64,000 bases of DNA from assembly GCA_019671135.1 (NCBI GenBank), contig JAHRHY010000007.1, positions 1,550,001 to 1,614,000 of the forward strand. The letters are read 5' to 3'. The notes beneath the pieces are model-generated. The model was not told the origin of the DNA and did no database searches. It saw only the letters and a list, made by a program, of their open reading frames with translations. The DNA is from Linnemannia hyalina (lineage: Eukaryota > Mortierellomycota > Mortierellomycetes > Mortierellales > Mortierellaceae). Shown here in pieces: positions 1-11,725 of this stretch; the stretch's first letter is position 1, and every line of letters starts with the position of its first letter. The translations under genes were made by a program, and so were the position numbers.

Positions 1-650
1 GGGTGATCATCAAGGATGAACATTCGCAAACATTATGTCAGGTTCAACTTGAGTTGGGGGCAAAGTTGATCCACATCCAGGCGATTGCAGACAACACCTG
101 GCCCTACCGCAACGAACTCTTGATCCTCTACGAAGAGCCGAACACGCGTCAGAGACTCGTTCTCTGTGTCCAAATGGAGCCAGGATACAGGGAAGAGAGT
201 TCCAGGAGGTTGCTGACACCTAGTTTCTCGTTGGGCAGAGGTGGCGATGCCCGCGATTCGATTGCAATGTATCGCGACCGGATCGGTATCATGAGCCACC
301 GCAACTGTTCCTCCGACCTAGGTCATTATTGTTTGCTCCGGTTGATGGACCTGAAGCAGGATGTGGCTGTCAGCACGGAGTATGCTAGATCTGAGAGTGT
401 GGACGAAGAGGAGGCTGTCGCTGATGGCGCGGACATCGATGATGGCAGTCATGGCGATAACGAGGACGAGGTCGAGGACGGTGATGAAGGAGGAGTTTTG
501 AAGGCAAGCAGCGTTCATATGCGCGGGAAGGCTATCCGGCTGGACCATACTACGGTCAACAAGGCCGCGTATCGAATTTTGGCGCTGGATCATGCAAGAA
601 TTGTGCTCGGGGTAGGGCCGAGGACTGTCAAGATCCTCTATCTGGTATAG
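1..650 (+). CDS. 3' end of an unidentified protein-coding gene (partial)
   Basis: An open frame enters from the left edge and ends at TAG 648-650, giving about 215 C-terminal residues. There is no true start codon in the window; the GTG at position 3 is just the first codon in frame. The protein has an acidic low-complexity stretch at about residues 133-163 of the visible part (Glu/Asp/Gly-rich). It is flanked by ordered-looking segments ending in VGPRTVKILYLV. Codon use is ordinary coding. I recognise no family. The alternation of short beta-like segments could fit the tail of an F-box or WD-type protein, but that is a guess. A TATA-like AT-rich stretch and T-rich DNA follow the stop. Confidence 0.5.
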   Translation, partial: VIIKDEHSQTLCQVQLELGAKLIHIQAIADNTWPYRNELLILYEEPNTRQRLVLCVQMEPGYREESSRRLLTPSFSLGRGGDARDSIAMYRDRIGIMSHRNCSSDLGHYCLLRLMDLKQDVAVSTEYARSESVDEEEAVADGADIDDGSHGDNEDEVEDGDEGGVLKASSVHMRGKAIRLDHTTVNKAAYRILALDHARIVLGVGPRTVKILYLV

Positions 651-1356
651 TAGTTGGACGTCTTTCTTGTGTTTTGATCCCCTTCCCGCTTTGTATATAA
701 AATTGAACTAGCCAGAACGGCCATTGGGTTGTTCGTGTGTTTGAATGTGCTTGCCCCTTTTCTTCAACGCATTGTTTTGTCGACTGTTCGTGCGTGTGTG
801 AGAGAGTGTGAAAGGGTGTGTGGGCTGTGTGCAAGCATACAAGAACAGATGCGAGTGACTGGCATGTCCAAGTGAGAGAGAGAGGATGGAGTGCCAAATG
901 TACCTGCTCCTTGTTCTTGTCCTTTTCTCAACTTCTCTCTTACACTTTTTATCATTTTTTTTCTGTCCGCCCTTTACCCTTTCTTCAACCCTTGCCCTTC
1001 TTCACCTTCCCTCTCCGTGCCTTGGGTGCTGTGCCTTTTTTTTTTGTCTGTCCGTCCGCCCTTGTCAATCATTCCTCCTTCTTACTTCATTAGGCACCTA
1101 CGCACCTCACTACTTCTACTTCTCACTTCGACTGCCAAACACCGCGCATAGAAAACGACTGCGACATTCCTTCCACCCCTCTTCACTCGTCCCTGTTGTT
1201 GACCCTCCCCTCAGCTCCAACTCTCCACTTCTCTTTTTCCTACTCCTTCTCTTCCGTCATTCCTCCCCTCGCCTCAGCTTACTTGACTTGACACACGTCG
1301 GCTCACAATCACCAACCTATAAAGACTGACGTTGAGCAAGGAGGAAGAAAAGCGTC
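651..1356. other. Intergenic, pyrimidine-rich leader region
   Basis: No gene seen. The second half (about 890-1330) is strongly C/T-rich on the + strand, as expected for the promoter and 5' leader of the deubiquitinase gene downstream. Open frames here translate only to Leu/Ser/Phe/Pro low complexity. Confidence 0.6.
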
Positions 1357-4300
1357 ATGCACCTGGAAACCAAGCACTGCGAGCATGCAACAATACTAGC
1401 TGCACGCCCAAACCCCCTTGCCAAGATTGAATCCACCAGCTTCAAGGCAAGTCCTTTCACTTCTTCTTTCTCCACCTCATTCATTCAGTTGGACAAGCAT
1501 CCATACACGCCATACAGTATAACTAGCAGGAGGGCTAGAAGGACTAGCAGGGGAAGACAGGATGAATTCAGATATAATAACTCGTTGTCTTGCGGAACTG
1601 TCGTCGTTGTTTTATTTCTTCACACTTTCTTCGCGGTTCACGCCTTTCAAGGTGCCAGAGCAACGAAGACTCCTTTCAAGGTGCTCGTTTAAGAAGACAA
1701 AGTGGGAAAGAAAGTGAAGAGTTGGGGTACGGCTGGCGGAGTTGGGAACCCAGAGTTTTTTTTATGTTTTTTCGCACAACCCATCCATTCCGCACAGTCT
1801 CGGTGCCGTGCTCACTTTTCACGAACCGGAACTGTGGCTGTGCCGAATGGACAGGAATCGGGGTATCCATGACGGAACAGGGACAGTCTGGCCAAATCTG
1901 AGTATTCAAGGACACGGACTATCATCAGGGCGACTCTCCAATAAAATAAATCCGACAATCATTGGTTATTTCACATGGAAGCACAGAATAGCTAACCGGT
2001 CGTTCTTTCCATTGGTAACAATAGAAAAATCTCGCCTCTGCAAGCTTGAAGTGTGATGGATGCGAGGTCAGAGTCCCAAGGCTCTGGATCTGCTTGGAGG
2101 TAACGGAGCTTGCTTTCCCCTCTCTTTCTCTCTCTGCGCACCCTCCTCAATTCATGCTGGACCTGGCAGTAGCACTGCCGCCCAGTCCCTCCGCCTCCAC
2201 TTCCCTCTGCCACAACTGACAACATGGATGCTGGGATGCGCCGACATGTCAAAAACAACAACAATTCAGCCTAACAATACCCTTCTACTGCAATCGATTC
2301 GCCATTAGCCGAGCTGTCGAGCTGTCGTGTGTACGACTTCAAGTAGCTCGCACATGAAGATACATTATGGATCGCTTCACAAGGTACTTGATAGTCAATT
2401 TGTTGCCCAAAAAAATAAGAGTTGCTGTCATGGCGCTATCCTCTCTCAAGGGACATGACCCTGAAACGATTTGTATGCCTTTTGGATCTTGACCTGTTTG
2501 TGCATCTAGGAGGCGGTCAGGGATGCTTGCCATTGCGTCTTCATGAACCCAAGGTACCGTGCTTGTTTTTTCTTGCTCGTTAATTGCCTTTGTTTTCTAC
2601 CTTGCTGATTTGTCATCTTGCAGGCTGATTTTGGTAGATGTTGACACCTCCTACCTTTACTTTTCACTCCTCCGCGATCCTTTTTTTGCTGTACTGTAGG
2701 ACGTTGACCATTTGGTGCTACCGCTGCGAGTGTGAGTTGAACCCCTTTACTGAAGGCAACTTGATCTCACCGACTGGAAGGCTCTTTTTGAAAACGGCCG
2801 TTCGATGCATGGTGAGTGAGCTGTGCTGGACATGTTAGCGGATGTTTTAGTCACGGATATTCTTCCAATAGAATTTCCTTGCGATGTGGTTTCTAATATA
2901 TTTTATTTTTCCTCTACGCAGCAGGGAAAGAAGAGCAAGCAGGATGGAGATGGCACCATTCAAGATCTGGACTTGACTGGTCTCGTAGGACTAAAGAACT
3001 TGGGAAATACCTGTTACATGAACGCGGCTCTGCAAGCGCTCGCCCATACGTAAGCTCTTGGCCATTGTCGATCAATCCAAGGAGTATAATCGCAGGAAAC
3101 GATGAGATCGATCAATCGTATTAACAACACCGATCATTATGTGTACTCTGCCAACTAGCCCTGCCCTCACCCAATACTTTCAGACATGCGAGGCGTTCAT
3201 CCCGGAGTCCCGGAGGGTAGAATACGCGCGGCAAAAGAACATTATGCTTGTCGACAGCTTTTTCAACTTTGTTGACAGCATGTGGAGCGGAAAGAGGTAA
3301 CCTTCAGTTCATTTTGCTTCTCCCATATCTCATTGAAGGCGTTGTCAATTGAACTTGTTGTGTTTACTGAACTGGCATTGTTGGCTTGTCTGCGCCCCGC
3401 ACTTAATTAGTGCAATATTCTCACCCGCCCATCTGGTCTCCGATGTGAAAAAGTTCAACGACATGTTTCAGGGGACATCACAGCAGGATGCACAGGAGTT
3501 TTTACGGTGTATTCTCGACAAGCTGCACGACGAGCTGACCTATCCAAGAAAGTATCCGGACCCCAACATAATCCTTCCAAATATACCCATTCAGGACGAA
3601 AAGCTAAACAAAACCAAGGCCGTCCAGCTCCCACAACAGACTTCAGTCAAATCTTCCAACGGTACTTCAAAGGATACTTCGCGGTCGTCGAACCCCAAAG
3701 CCGTCACCACCAGCAGTCTCTCTTATGCTTCATCGCGGTCTTCAACATCGTCGCGCTCATTGCAGTCCTCCGAGAATTCGTCGCTTGTGGAGAACGCCGA
3801 GATCACGCCAGCGCGTGTGACCAATCCCAGTATTATCAGCGATCTGTTTGAGGGAACTCTGGAGAGCAGGGTCCGTTGTTTGAGCTGTCGCAAGGAATAC
3901 ATCAAGGAGGACAAGTTTTTCGACCTGTCGATACCAATTGACAAGAAGAACAAGATAATTGATGACACGTTGGACGGCAAGAATGGCAAGGACAAAGAGA
4001 ACGGAGTGCTGGGGTCGTTTGTAGACTCCATCGGAGGATGGCTTAGGTACAGATCGAAGACATGCGAGTTCCCGTGCGCGTACGTAGGGCGACTATGCTG
4101 GCACACCTGAATCCACCAACTAATATCATTACCGCGTATTTCTCTAGCATCAACAACCGCGCTATCAAGCTAAGCGACTGTTTGGCATCGTTTTGCGCCA
4201 CAGAAGAGCTCACTGGCGAGGATCGATACCGCTGCACACAATGTGATGCCCTGAACGACTGCAGGAAAACATTCAAGATCACACGGTTGCCTGAGACGTT

Positions 4301-6231
4301 ATGCATCCACCTGAAGCGATTCCGCTACGACACTTACTCTTCGAAAATCAACACATACGTCCAGTTTCCAATGGAGGATTTGGACATGACGCCCTTTTTG
4401 AAATCAACGGACCACCAAGAGCTCAGCAATAGCAAGTACGACCTGTACGCCATGGTCCGCCACAGAGGAGTCGTTGGAGGTAATCATCGCTACTGGGGTT
4501 AGTTTGGCTGCTGTGCCGTTTGTTGTCCAGCATTTTTCTGACTAAGGTGGCAAATCATTATTGACATTTGTAGGTGGCCATTACATTGGATACGCCAAAC
4601 ACGCCGTCGATGGATGCTGGTACGAGTTTGACGACACGGTACGTAAAGTTGCCTGTTTCTGCATATGCCTTGTTGAATGAAATGTCAACACACTTTAGCC
4701 ATCTCGTATTGCTAATTACTGCTCGCTACATTGTCCTACCGCATTCATTAGTATGTCACAAGGAAGGCGCCTGCCGATGTTGCCAAGATGGAGGCGTATA
4801 TTTTGTTCTACCAACGAAAGTCACCACACCGCGACGAGGACCGAACAAGGATATCCAAGTATATGACAAAACCGCTAATGCAGATCTATGACAAGGACCT
4901 TTTGGTGTACATTTCAAGTCTCTGGCTCTGCCGGTGGAAGTACCTTACCAGCGTAAGTTTTCGATGCCGTCAATTACTCCTTGAGGATGGCATGAACAAA
5001 AACGAAACGATTCGGTCGATACTAATGCTATGCATTTTTGCCCGTGTCATGTCACAGCCAGGACCGATCAGCAATCATGATTTTTTGTGTCCTCACGGCG
5101 GCATTAACGTGGCGACGACGCGAAATGTCATGCTCATGGTGACGCCTATCCCCCGGATCGCATGGGACGCACTTGTGGAGATGTACGGGACTGACGGTAG
5201 TCCAGTTGTGAACATTTCTGCGCTGGAGTCCGAAAAGATGGCCTGCTCCATTTGTGCAGTAAGTTTCTCGTAGCTTGCGAAAGTTTTCATGAACATGTGC
5301 TGCTGTGATTCCATATTCTGATCAAATCCCATTGATATTTTTCGCCTTGAACGTTCTATAGCATGAAGAAGCTGAGCTGGACGAGAGAAGAAGACGCGAA
5401 GAGCAGGACGTGACAAGGTTGGACTCCACTGTCATTTCTGATGGCCAACTCTGGTATCTCATCGGAGCCGACTGGCTCAAGGAGTGGCATGCATTCAAAG
5501 CCGGAGGTAACTACTATGATTGATCTATGCTTTATGGCGATATCGATGTGTTACTGCATGTTCATTAGAGGTCATTGTTACTCTTACTCATTTCTCTTTG
5601 TTTCACGTTGTTCTTTAGACAAACCTCCAGGACCTATCAAAAACTCTCAGTTCCTCAAAGACAATGGTCAACCCAGAGCGGGCATGAAACGAGGTAAGCT
5701 ACCCAAGGACTTGAGAATCCAAAATGTTCACAGCAATTAATCTTACCTATGTAAGGTTGAAAGAAGAACGCGCATACTTACCAATCATGTACGCTACCGC
5801 CATAGGCACCGACTATCGCGGCATCAATGTTATTGTTTGGAACTACTTGCAAAACATCTATGGCGGAGGCCCTGAATTTGTTCGAGGTAAAGCTTTAGCG
5901 AATGAACTAGAGATAGGTTTGAGTCTTCTATCTTGTTTGCAAGTCCTTCCCTTCAATGCTAACGTCAATTTCTTCTCTTGTGCTTTTTTTTTTTGTTTGG
6001 ATTGTAGCTGCGTTGGACTTGTATGCGCCAGATCCAAAGACGGCACCGACCAGCCCGGTGAGGAACAACTCTCGCAGTAACGCGTATTCGCACCAGCACC
6101 AATTGAACCAGCTTCCGCATCCGTCTACACTCTACCAACCCCAGCACAATATGTACCAGCAACAGTCAGTGTTGTCTTCGAACCCATACGGTCGCGGCCA
6201 AGTACCGAACGGTAAACCTAGGAAGGCATAA
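1357..6231 (+). CDS. Ubiquitin carboxyl-terminal hydrolase, USP20/USP33-like (zf-UBP + USP + two DUSP domains)
   Basis: Predicted cysteine deubiquitinase of about 887 aa. Sixteen exons: 1357-1446, 2025-2099, 2309-2383, 2510-2553, 2700-2811, 2922-3049, 3159-3296, 3411-4046, 4148-4479, 4574-4638, 4752-4952, 5058-5258, 5362-5506, 5619-5693, 5764-5886, 6008-6231. Exons 1-5 rebuild a UBP zinc finger: CEH near the start, CDGCEV, LWICLE, SSHMKIH, then [10 protein letters not shown]. The catalytic Cys box is [12 protein letters not shown] (Cys about 163), followed by QQDAQEFL and the His box GGHYIGYA (His about 546). Two DUSP domains follow, marked by [15 protein letters not shown] and [17 protein letters not shown]. 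The C-tail is Gln/Asn/Pro-rich. The domain order is that of animal USP20/USP33, regulators of trafficking and signalling; the substrate here is unknown. Intron 1 appears to be a GC-AG intron. The acceptor of exon 15 is weak. Confidence 0.9.
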
Positions 6232-6694
6232 TTGGCCGATGAGGCACGCAAATGATAGACACTAGCAATGTGTCTTGAATCATGTGAGTCAGTCGAACAC
6301 GTTTCGTTGAAAATAAACGCGAAGAAGACATTCGACTGAAATAACATGCTGTACAGTACTTCAATTTCAGGCACGGAAAATGGAGTGATATCAGACTGAC
6401 ATCACGTGGAGTGTGCCACCAAGTGTTTCAACTCTGTTCCTTATCCCCCTTTTCACTTCTTGTTCTTCCATTCTTTCCTTCCTTACTTCCCATCTCCTCC
6501 TGACGACAATATCAACAATATCCGCACCTCACAGGATCGGCATCTACACTAATTGCTCAACAAAAGCAATAATATCCACCAAAACCGACTTGCCACTCTG
6601 AACAGGGACACCAACAGCAACGCAGCAACAGACAGACAAAACAACAAACAGCAGCAGCAGGATAGAGGGAGAAAGTAGCGAAAACAGAATAAAA
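6232..6694. other. Intergenic between the deubiquitinase and the palmitoyltransferase
   Basis: Holds the poly(A) signal of the upstream gene, then a C/T-rich stretch (6410-6510) and an A/C-rich, CAGCAG-containing leader (about 6560-6690) before the next ATG. No other feature seen. Confidence 0.5.
6312..6317 (+). terminator. Polyadenylation signal AATAAA
   Basis: Canonical AATAAA 81 nt after the deubiquitinase stop codon, in AT-rich 3' DNA. Confidence 0.5.
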
Positions 6695-9230
6695 ATGCTG
6701 TTCACAGGAAGTCGGTACATCGTCGCCGGAGTGACACTGCTGATTGCCTACATTGCCATCACCAGCCAGGTCTTTGTCTTCATCCCATGGCTCATGTCCA
6801 TCTCTGTTCAGACAACCTTCATGGTCCTTGTGCCCTTCAATATCGGAGTCGGCTTTATCTATTGGCATTATTACCTCGCTTGTACTACCGAACCGGGTTC
6901 TACACCTTCTGGGTGGGGTGTAAGTTCAGTTGTTTGGTTGGGTTTCTATTTATGTGGAGGGCTCATTTGATGTGTTTGTAATTGTTTGAATTGGTCGGTG
7001 GAGACATGGATAGCTGACGTTGTCGCTTTTTCTTGTTTTTGTTTTCGATCGGATTTAGGTGCCAAAGAAAGAGGATGAGGTCATGGACGAGGTCAACAAG
7101 GAGGGCACGGACACCGTCGCAGCAGGAGCGGACGATGATATTGCCATTGGACGGTCTACAGCCATTGGCAGTCAGGATATCGCCTCCGAAGTCAGGGGTC
7201 GATCTAGCAACCACAACAACACCAAGGACAACACCACCACCACCACCACCGCCATTGCTAAAAGCAAGAAAATGACACCGCTGCCACGATACTGCAAGAC
7301 CTGCGAAGCCTTCAAGCCGCCCCGATCGCATCATTGCCGGATCTGCAAGAAGTGTATCCTCAAGATGGACCACCATTGTCCCTGGATCAACAACTGTGTG
7401 GGTCACTTTAACTATGGCCATTTCCTCCGATTTATTACTTGGGTGACGATCACGACTGGTGCGTGTATGGTCCTGTTGCTGGCTCGTGTTTTGGACGCCA
7501 TTCAGAACGAGAACCGGTATATGGTAAGTTATCTGGGTGGGATGAGAGAGAGAGAGGGTGACGATGTCGTTTTTTTTGTCTTACACCGCGCAGTTGTATT
7601 AATATATCTGAATTTTTTTTGGGACTTGCACTGCAATAGTATCGTGATGATGGTCCGACAAAGGCGCAGATCGTATTCCTAGCGGTCAATATCATTGTCG
7701 ACGGCGGAGTCCTGTTGGCGGTCGGGATCTTGTGTACCTACCACCTCTGGAGTCTCATGAGCAACACCTCGACGATCGAAGTCTGGGAGCAGGAAAAAGT
7801 CGAGGCCATGGTCAAAAAGGGCAAACTTCGCAAAGTGAGTGCCCCCCCCCTTTTTTTTTTCACCCTCCCCTCAACCATGCGGCTGTGTTCTTTTCCAAGC
7901 GATAATAAGAACAACGCTGGACGGTTATTGATTTTTGTACTTTTTTAATCTTTATTTTTAGGCAAAGTTCCCGTATGATGTGGGCTGTCTTCGCAACTAC
8001 CGCCAGGTCCTGGGGGAGAGTGTGTTGTTGTGGTTCTGGCCTCAGCCGATGCAAGGATCAGGAACGGAGTTCGAGGTGACGGATGATAAAGATGCGGCGA
8101 TTGTTTGGCCACCTCGGGAATACCATACCTCCAAGCGGCAAGCGAGGACGTTTGTGTCAGAGTATGCGTCGTCTTCTGGAGTTCATCGGCGTGGCGGCGC
8201 AGGAGCAGGAGCAGGAGCAGGAGCGCGGTCGCAGAAGAACAGGAACTTGAGCACATTGAGTACGCCCATCACTCCTGAGGCTGGCCGGAATCAAGGCAGG
8301 CGGAGGAGCAGGAACCCGTCGAGAGGATCGACCACTTCTGGTGCAGCACCCCATTTCCCGACCCATGTCCGTCGTGGTAGCGAGGGATGGATCGTCCAGG
8401 ATCTTACGGTTCAACAACGCGCGGATTTGTATGATCGTCAACTTCGATATGCGCAACTCCATGGACAACAGCAGGCGTACTCTGGAACAGCGCATGCAGG
8501 CGATGGTGATGGAGAGGAGGAGGAATATCAGGAGGGGTTGTCGGATATTGAGGGGGACGTTTACAGTCAGTTGCCTGGAGGCATGCAAGGAAATCAAGGG
8601 TACGAGGACTACAACGATGATGGAGAGCATTACGACGAGGAAGACGAGGACGAGGATGCCAGCTCTGATGATGTGGACGATCTACCATATGATGTTGCGA
8701 GTGACGAGTGGGACGAAAATGAATATGACGAGTACGACGATCGGTACGAGGATGAGGACGGGAGCGATCTGGATCAACATAACCCATACCTCGCCTACGC
8801 TGACGAAGAAGAAGAGGAGGACGACTCCGACGATGAAGATGTGGAAGTGGACGATGAAGTGACTTTGAACGGACAGAACCGTCACAAGATTGGGCGGTTC
8901 TTTGATAACATTAGCCGGCCGACTGGAAGTTCTGGCGTTGGCGCTGGAAGCGAGGAAGAAGTGGACGAGTGGGATGAAGGGGAAGGGATCGATGTTGGGT
9001 GTAGGCCTCCGGGATTGATGGCTAACGGTGTGGGTATCCCTGAAACGCCGTTCTCTGCAGCTGCTGTTGCGTCTACGGGACAAAAGACGTTCTATACCAT
9101 GATGCTGGAACGGGAGCAGGCTCTCAAGGACCAGATTGCGGCGTCTGATGGCGGTAGTGCGAGTGGTGGTGGTGAGGCAGTAGGAACCAAGACCAAATCG
9201 AAGAGCAAGAAGAAGAAGAAGTCCAAGTAG
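6695..9230 (+). CDS. PFA4: DHHC palmitoyltransferase, Pfa4-like
   Basis: Protein S-acyltransferase of about 717 aa in four exons: 6695-6919, 7059-7523, 7640-7834, 7962-9230. Two membrane spans lie near the N-terminus. Then comes the Cys-rich DHHC domain, with PRYCKTCEAFKPPRSHHC and MDHHCPWINNCVGHFN; the catalytic Cys is in DHHC at about 179-182. Two further spans and a TSTIEVWE segment (TTxE-type motif) follow, and then PYDVGCLRNYRQVLG, typical of Pfa4/zDHHC6 enzymes. Yeast Pfa4 is an ER enzyme that palmitoylates chitin synthase Chs3; the same job here is inferred. The protein is far longer than yeast Pfa4 because of a disordered tail with long Asp/Glu runs (about residues 460-620), ending in a Lys-rich block. 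A Thr/Asn-rich insert lies between span 2 and the DHHC domain. Confidence 0.88.
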
Positions 9231-9398
9231 ACCTACATAATATATTTGTTTTCCCTTTGTCTCCTTGATATCATACAAGTGCTTCTTTCAACATCTAGGC
9301 GCACCGCCCCCAAAAATCCTGCTTTATTATTGTTGTCAACGAAAAAGGAGACACAGTGCCTCTCTTTGAGTAAGTCTGTCACGGTTCTAGTCCAGAGA

Positions 9399-10686
9399 TC
9401 AGGCAATGTTGGACGCTCGGAGGTTGTGGACGATGCTGTCTGATTCCTCGAGTTTGTCGAATCCTTTGCAATGCTTGACCACGACCTTTTTGTTGGTCTC
9501 CTGCGCATGTCCTCCCAGCAGCATCTCGTCCATGACTTGATATGCCTATTGAGCAAAGAAAAAGAGATGAAACAACAAAGAGAAGATGAGACAGTGCTAC
9601 CTTCCGTATGTCATTTTCATTTATTATTTTCCAGCGATGCTCAAAGGGTTAGGTTGAGAGAAAAAGAGAAAGAGACGCTTACCGCAGAATAGTTATAAAT
9701 AATGTCGAGTTCGCACACGTTTCCAAAGTACTGATCCAGACATTCGACATACTTGTGCAGTACCTCCAGTCCTGACAGCTCATTATCGTTCCAGTCGATA
9801 CCAAAGCAGAAGAACAACGATGCATATCTAAATCGACCCATCGAAAAGACAATAAGGTAAGAAAAGATGCGCCGGTTCCAAAACGATTCGCCAATCAGTC
9901 GCGAGATGTCCAGAAGGAGGAAAGGGGTTGCTGTCGATCTGATACGTGGCGGTTCTTTGATCAATCAAAAAGATATTCCAATTGGTTTTTTTTTGACAGG
10001 CACAAAAACACCCCCACCCCGCACTCAACCATGACACCCTCTCTCTCCTTTCACTCACTCCATCAAGCAATAAAATAAGAAGAGAAGACATACCTCTTGT
10101 AGATGGCCTTGCCTCGCGTTTCACGCCTGCCTTCGAGCTCGAGGATATTGCACATGCCGCGCTTTCGTGCAAGGATCTGTGTTACGACGTCCTGACTGAG
10201 CGACGCCTTTTGTTTGTCGGTCATGTATTGGTACCACCTCGTCAGGCGGATCTTGCCCTGTCTGTTGAAGATGATGATAAAGTTGATCTAATTTGCAGTT
10301 GAATTGGAGTGAAAGGTTGTTGATATAATGGTGGTGTTAGTCCATAGTGCGTCAATTGTGTGTCAATTGGCGATACTCCTGAATGGAAGAGTTGGGTAAC
10401 AACGTGGCAACTGATGGTTGGTACGTATGGGTCGTCTGGACAAAACGTTATGGACCGGAAGATACGACAGAACGATTCAGTTAAAGTCCAATCCAGAGTG
10501 CGGGTTCTTGAGTCGGTTGGAAAGACCAATTGAAGTCCAATCCGTAGTGCGGGTTCTTTATTCTTTGAGTCAATTGAAAGAAGTCCAACGCGCGCGCGAC
10601 TAGTCCTTGTTGTCGACACTTTGAGTACAAGTGGTTCCTGAGTTGATGATGTCTGTTTGCTGAAGTGGGTTCTTTTGCATTACCAT
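9399..10686 (-). CDS. AP complex small (sigma) subunit, AP-1-like
   Basis: Clathrin adaptor sigma subunit of 162 aa in four exons: 10684-10686 (the ATG alone), 10094-10287, 9683-9827, 9399-9545. The product begins [16 protein letters not shown] and carries [11 protein letters not shown], the core [17 protein letters not shown], the hallmark [14 protein letters not shown], then [16 protein letters not shown]. The [19 protein letters not shown] pattern is nearest AP-1 sigma. The internal [19 protein letters not shown] is divergent, so another AP complex is possible. Sigma subunits sit in the adaptor core and help bind dileucine cargo signals at the trans-Golgi or endosomes. The ATG-only first exon is followed directly by GTAATG as donor. 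Intron 1 (10288-10683) contains a degenerate 48-49-bp repeat. Confidence 0.88.
10484..10588. repeat. Degenerate 48-49-bp tandem repeat in an intron
   Basis: The motif AAGTCCAATCC-nn-AGTGCGGGTTCTT occurs at 10484-10509 and 10533-10558 (24 of 26 bases identical). A truncated AAGTCCAA follows at 10581. The spacing is 49 and 48 bp. A weaker relative (AGTCCATAGTGCG) lies near 10340. The repeat is within intron 1 of the AP sigma gene. Confidence 0.65.
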
Positions 10687-11725
10687 GACGAGCTGGTGTT
10701 TCTGTTGAGTCCTGCTACGGCGTTGTCCTTGTTACTTGCTGTTGTTTCCCTGAGCGATGTGTGATGGTATGTCTGTTGATGTGGCGGTGGTTGTGTCGGG
10801 AGAGATGTAGTTGCAGAAGAAGTGAAAAGACGGGAAGAGATGATGCCAACCTTCCAAGGCAAGGTACGCTGACAGGGCACACCACACTGTCCAGTTCAAA
10901 GTGAAGCAAGCAGTCATGAATCTCTTGGACTGTGCAGCACATGCGATTGGTTAATCTCCCTAATTGGAGGGAAAAAAAGAGTGTCTTGCTCCAATTCAAC
11001 TCATTGGGCGGAGGAGTAAAAGGGTGAAGGAGGATATGTGCCACCAAAGAAGGAATGTTTTCTTCTGGCGATTGTCTTCAATATCCTCAGTCGAACGAGG
11101 AGGTGGCAAGAGTGATGAAGAAGGAGAGGGACACAACAGACACGAGTAGGGCAGGAAGACAAGCTCGCCAACCAAGACAGAGACATAGGAAAAACAGAGT
11201 CGAGAGCCGATGATAGCCAGATCCAGTCAATGGCTAGCAAACAGTTAAAAAAAAAGAGCAAGAGTGCTCTCAGAGCCAACAAGAAACACCAGACACATCC
11301 ACAGAGATGATACCGCATCGTTGCAGAGGGGAGGGGGAAAAAATAGAATTTTTTGTTTCTTTTTGAACCCGAGAATTGGAAGGTAGCTTAGAGTCCAGCC
11401 TCTTTGTTTCCCTTCTTCTTTGTCTTCTTTTTCTTTTTCCTTTTTCCACTTCGCTGCTCATCATCCTTCTTCTCATCACCCCTCTTTTCTTCTCTCATCA
11501 ATACCCCCACTTCGCCATCACCCTCTCAGCCCACAAACATCGACAGCTTGTCACCCTCTCTCTCCCTCTCCCTTATACGTAAAATACTTGAACGCCATCA
11601 TTCTCCCACCCTCCTGTCCACCTTTGCTCATCATCTAGTCTTCCTCGACTCCCAGAAATCTTACGCCCTCTCTTCGTCTTCTCTTCTTCTATAGCGCACA
11701 AATACCACCACCATAATAACACATA
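10687..11725. other. Divergent promoter region between AP sigma and the coactosin-PH gene
   Basis: No coding sequence supported. The right third (11370-11690) is C/T-rich on the + strand, resembling the 5' leader seen before other + strand genes here. The left part serves the minus-strand sigma gene. Confidence 0.5.

Noticed and set aside
886..1329. 147-codon ORF upstream of the deubiquitinase
   Set aside because: Pyrimidine-rich leader; two other frames are equally open, a sign of composition bias rather than coding.
8157..9278. Long ORFs antisense to the palmitoyltransferase tail and in other frames
   Set aside because: Shadows of the repetitive acidic coding sequence; no independent motif.
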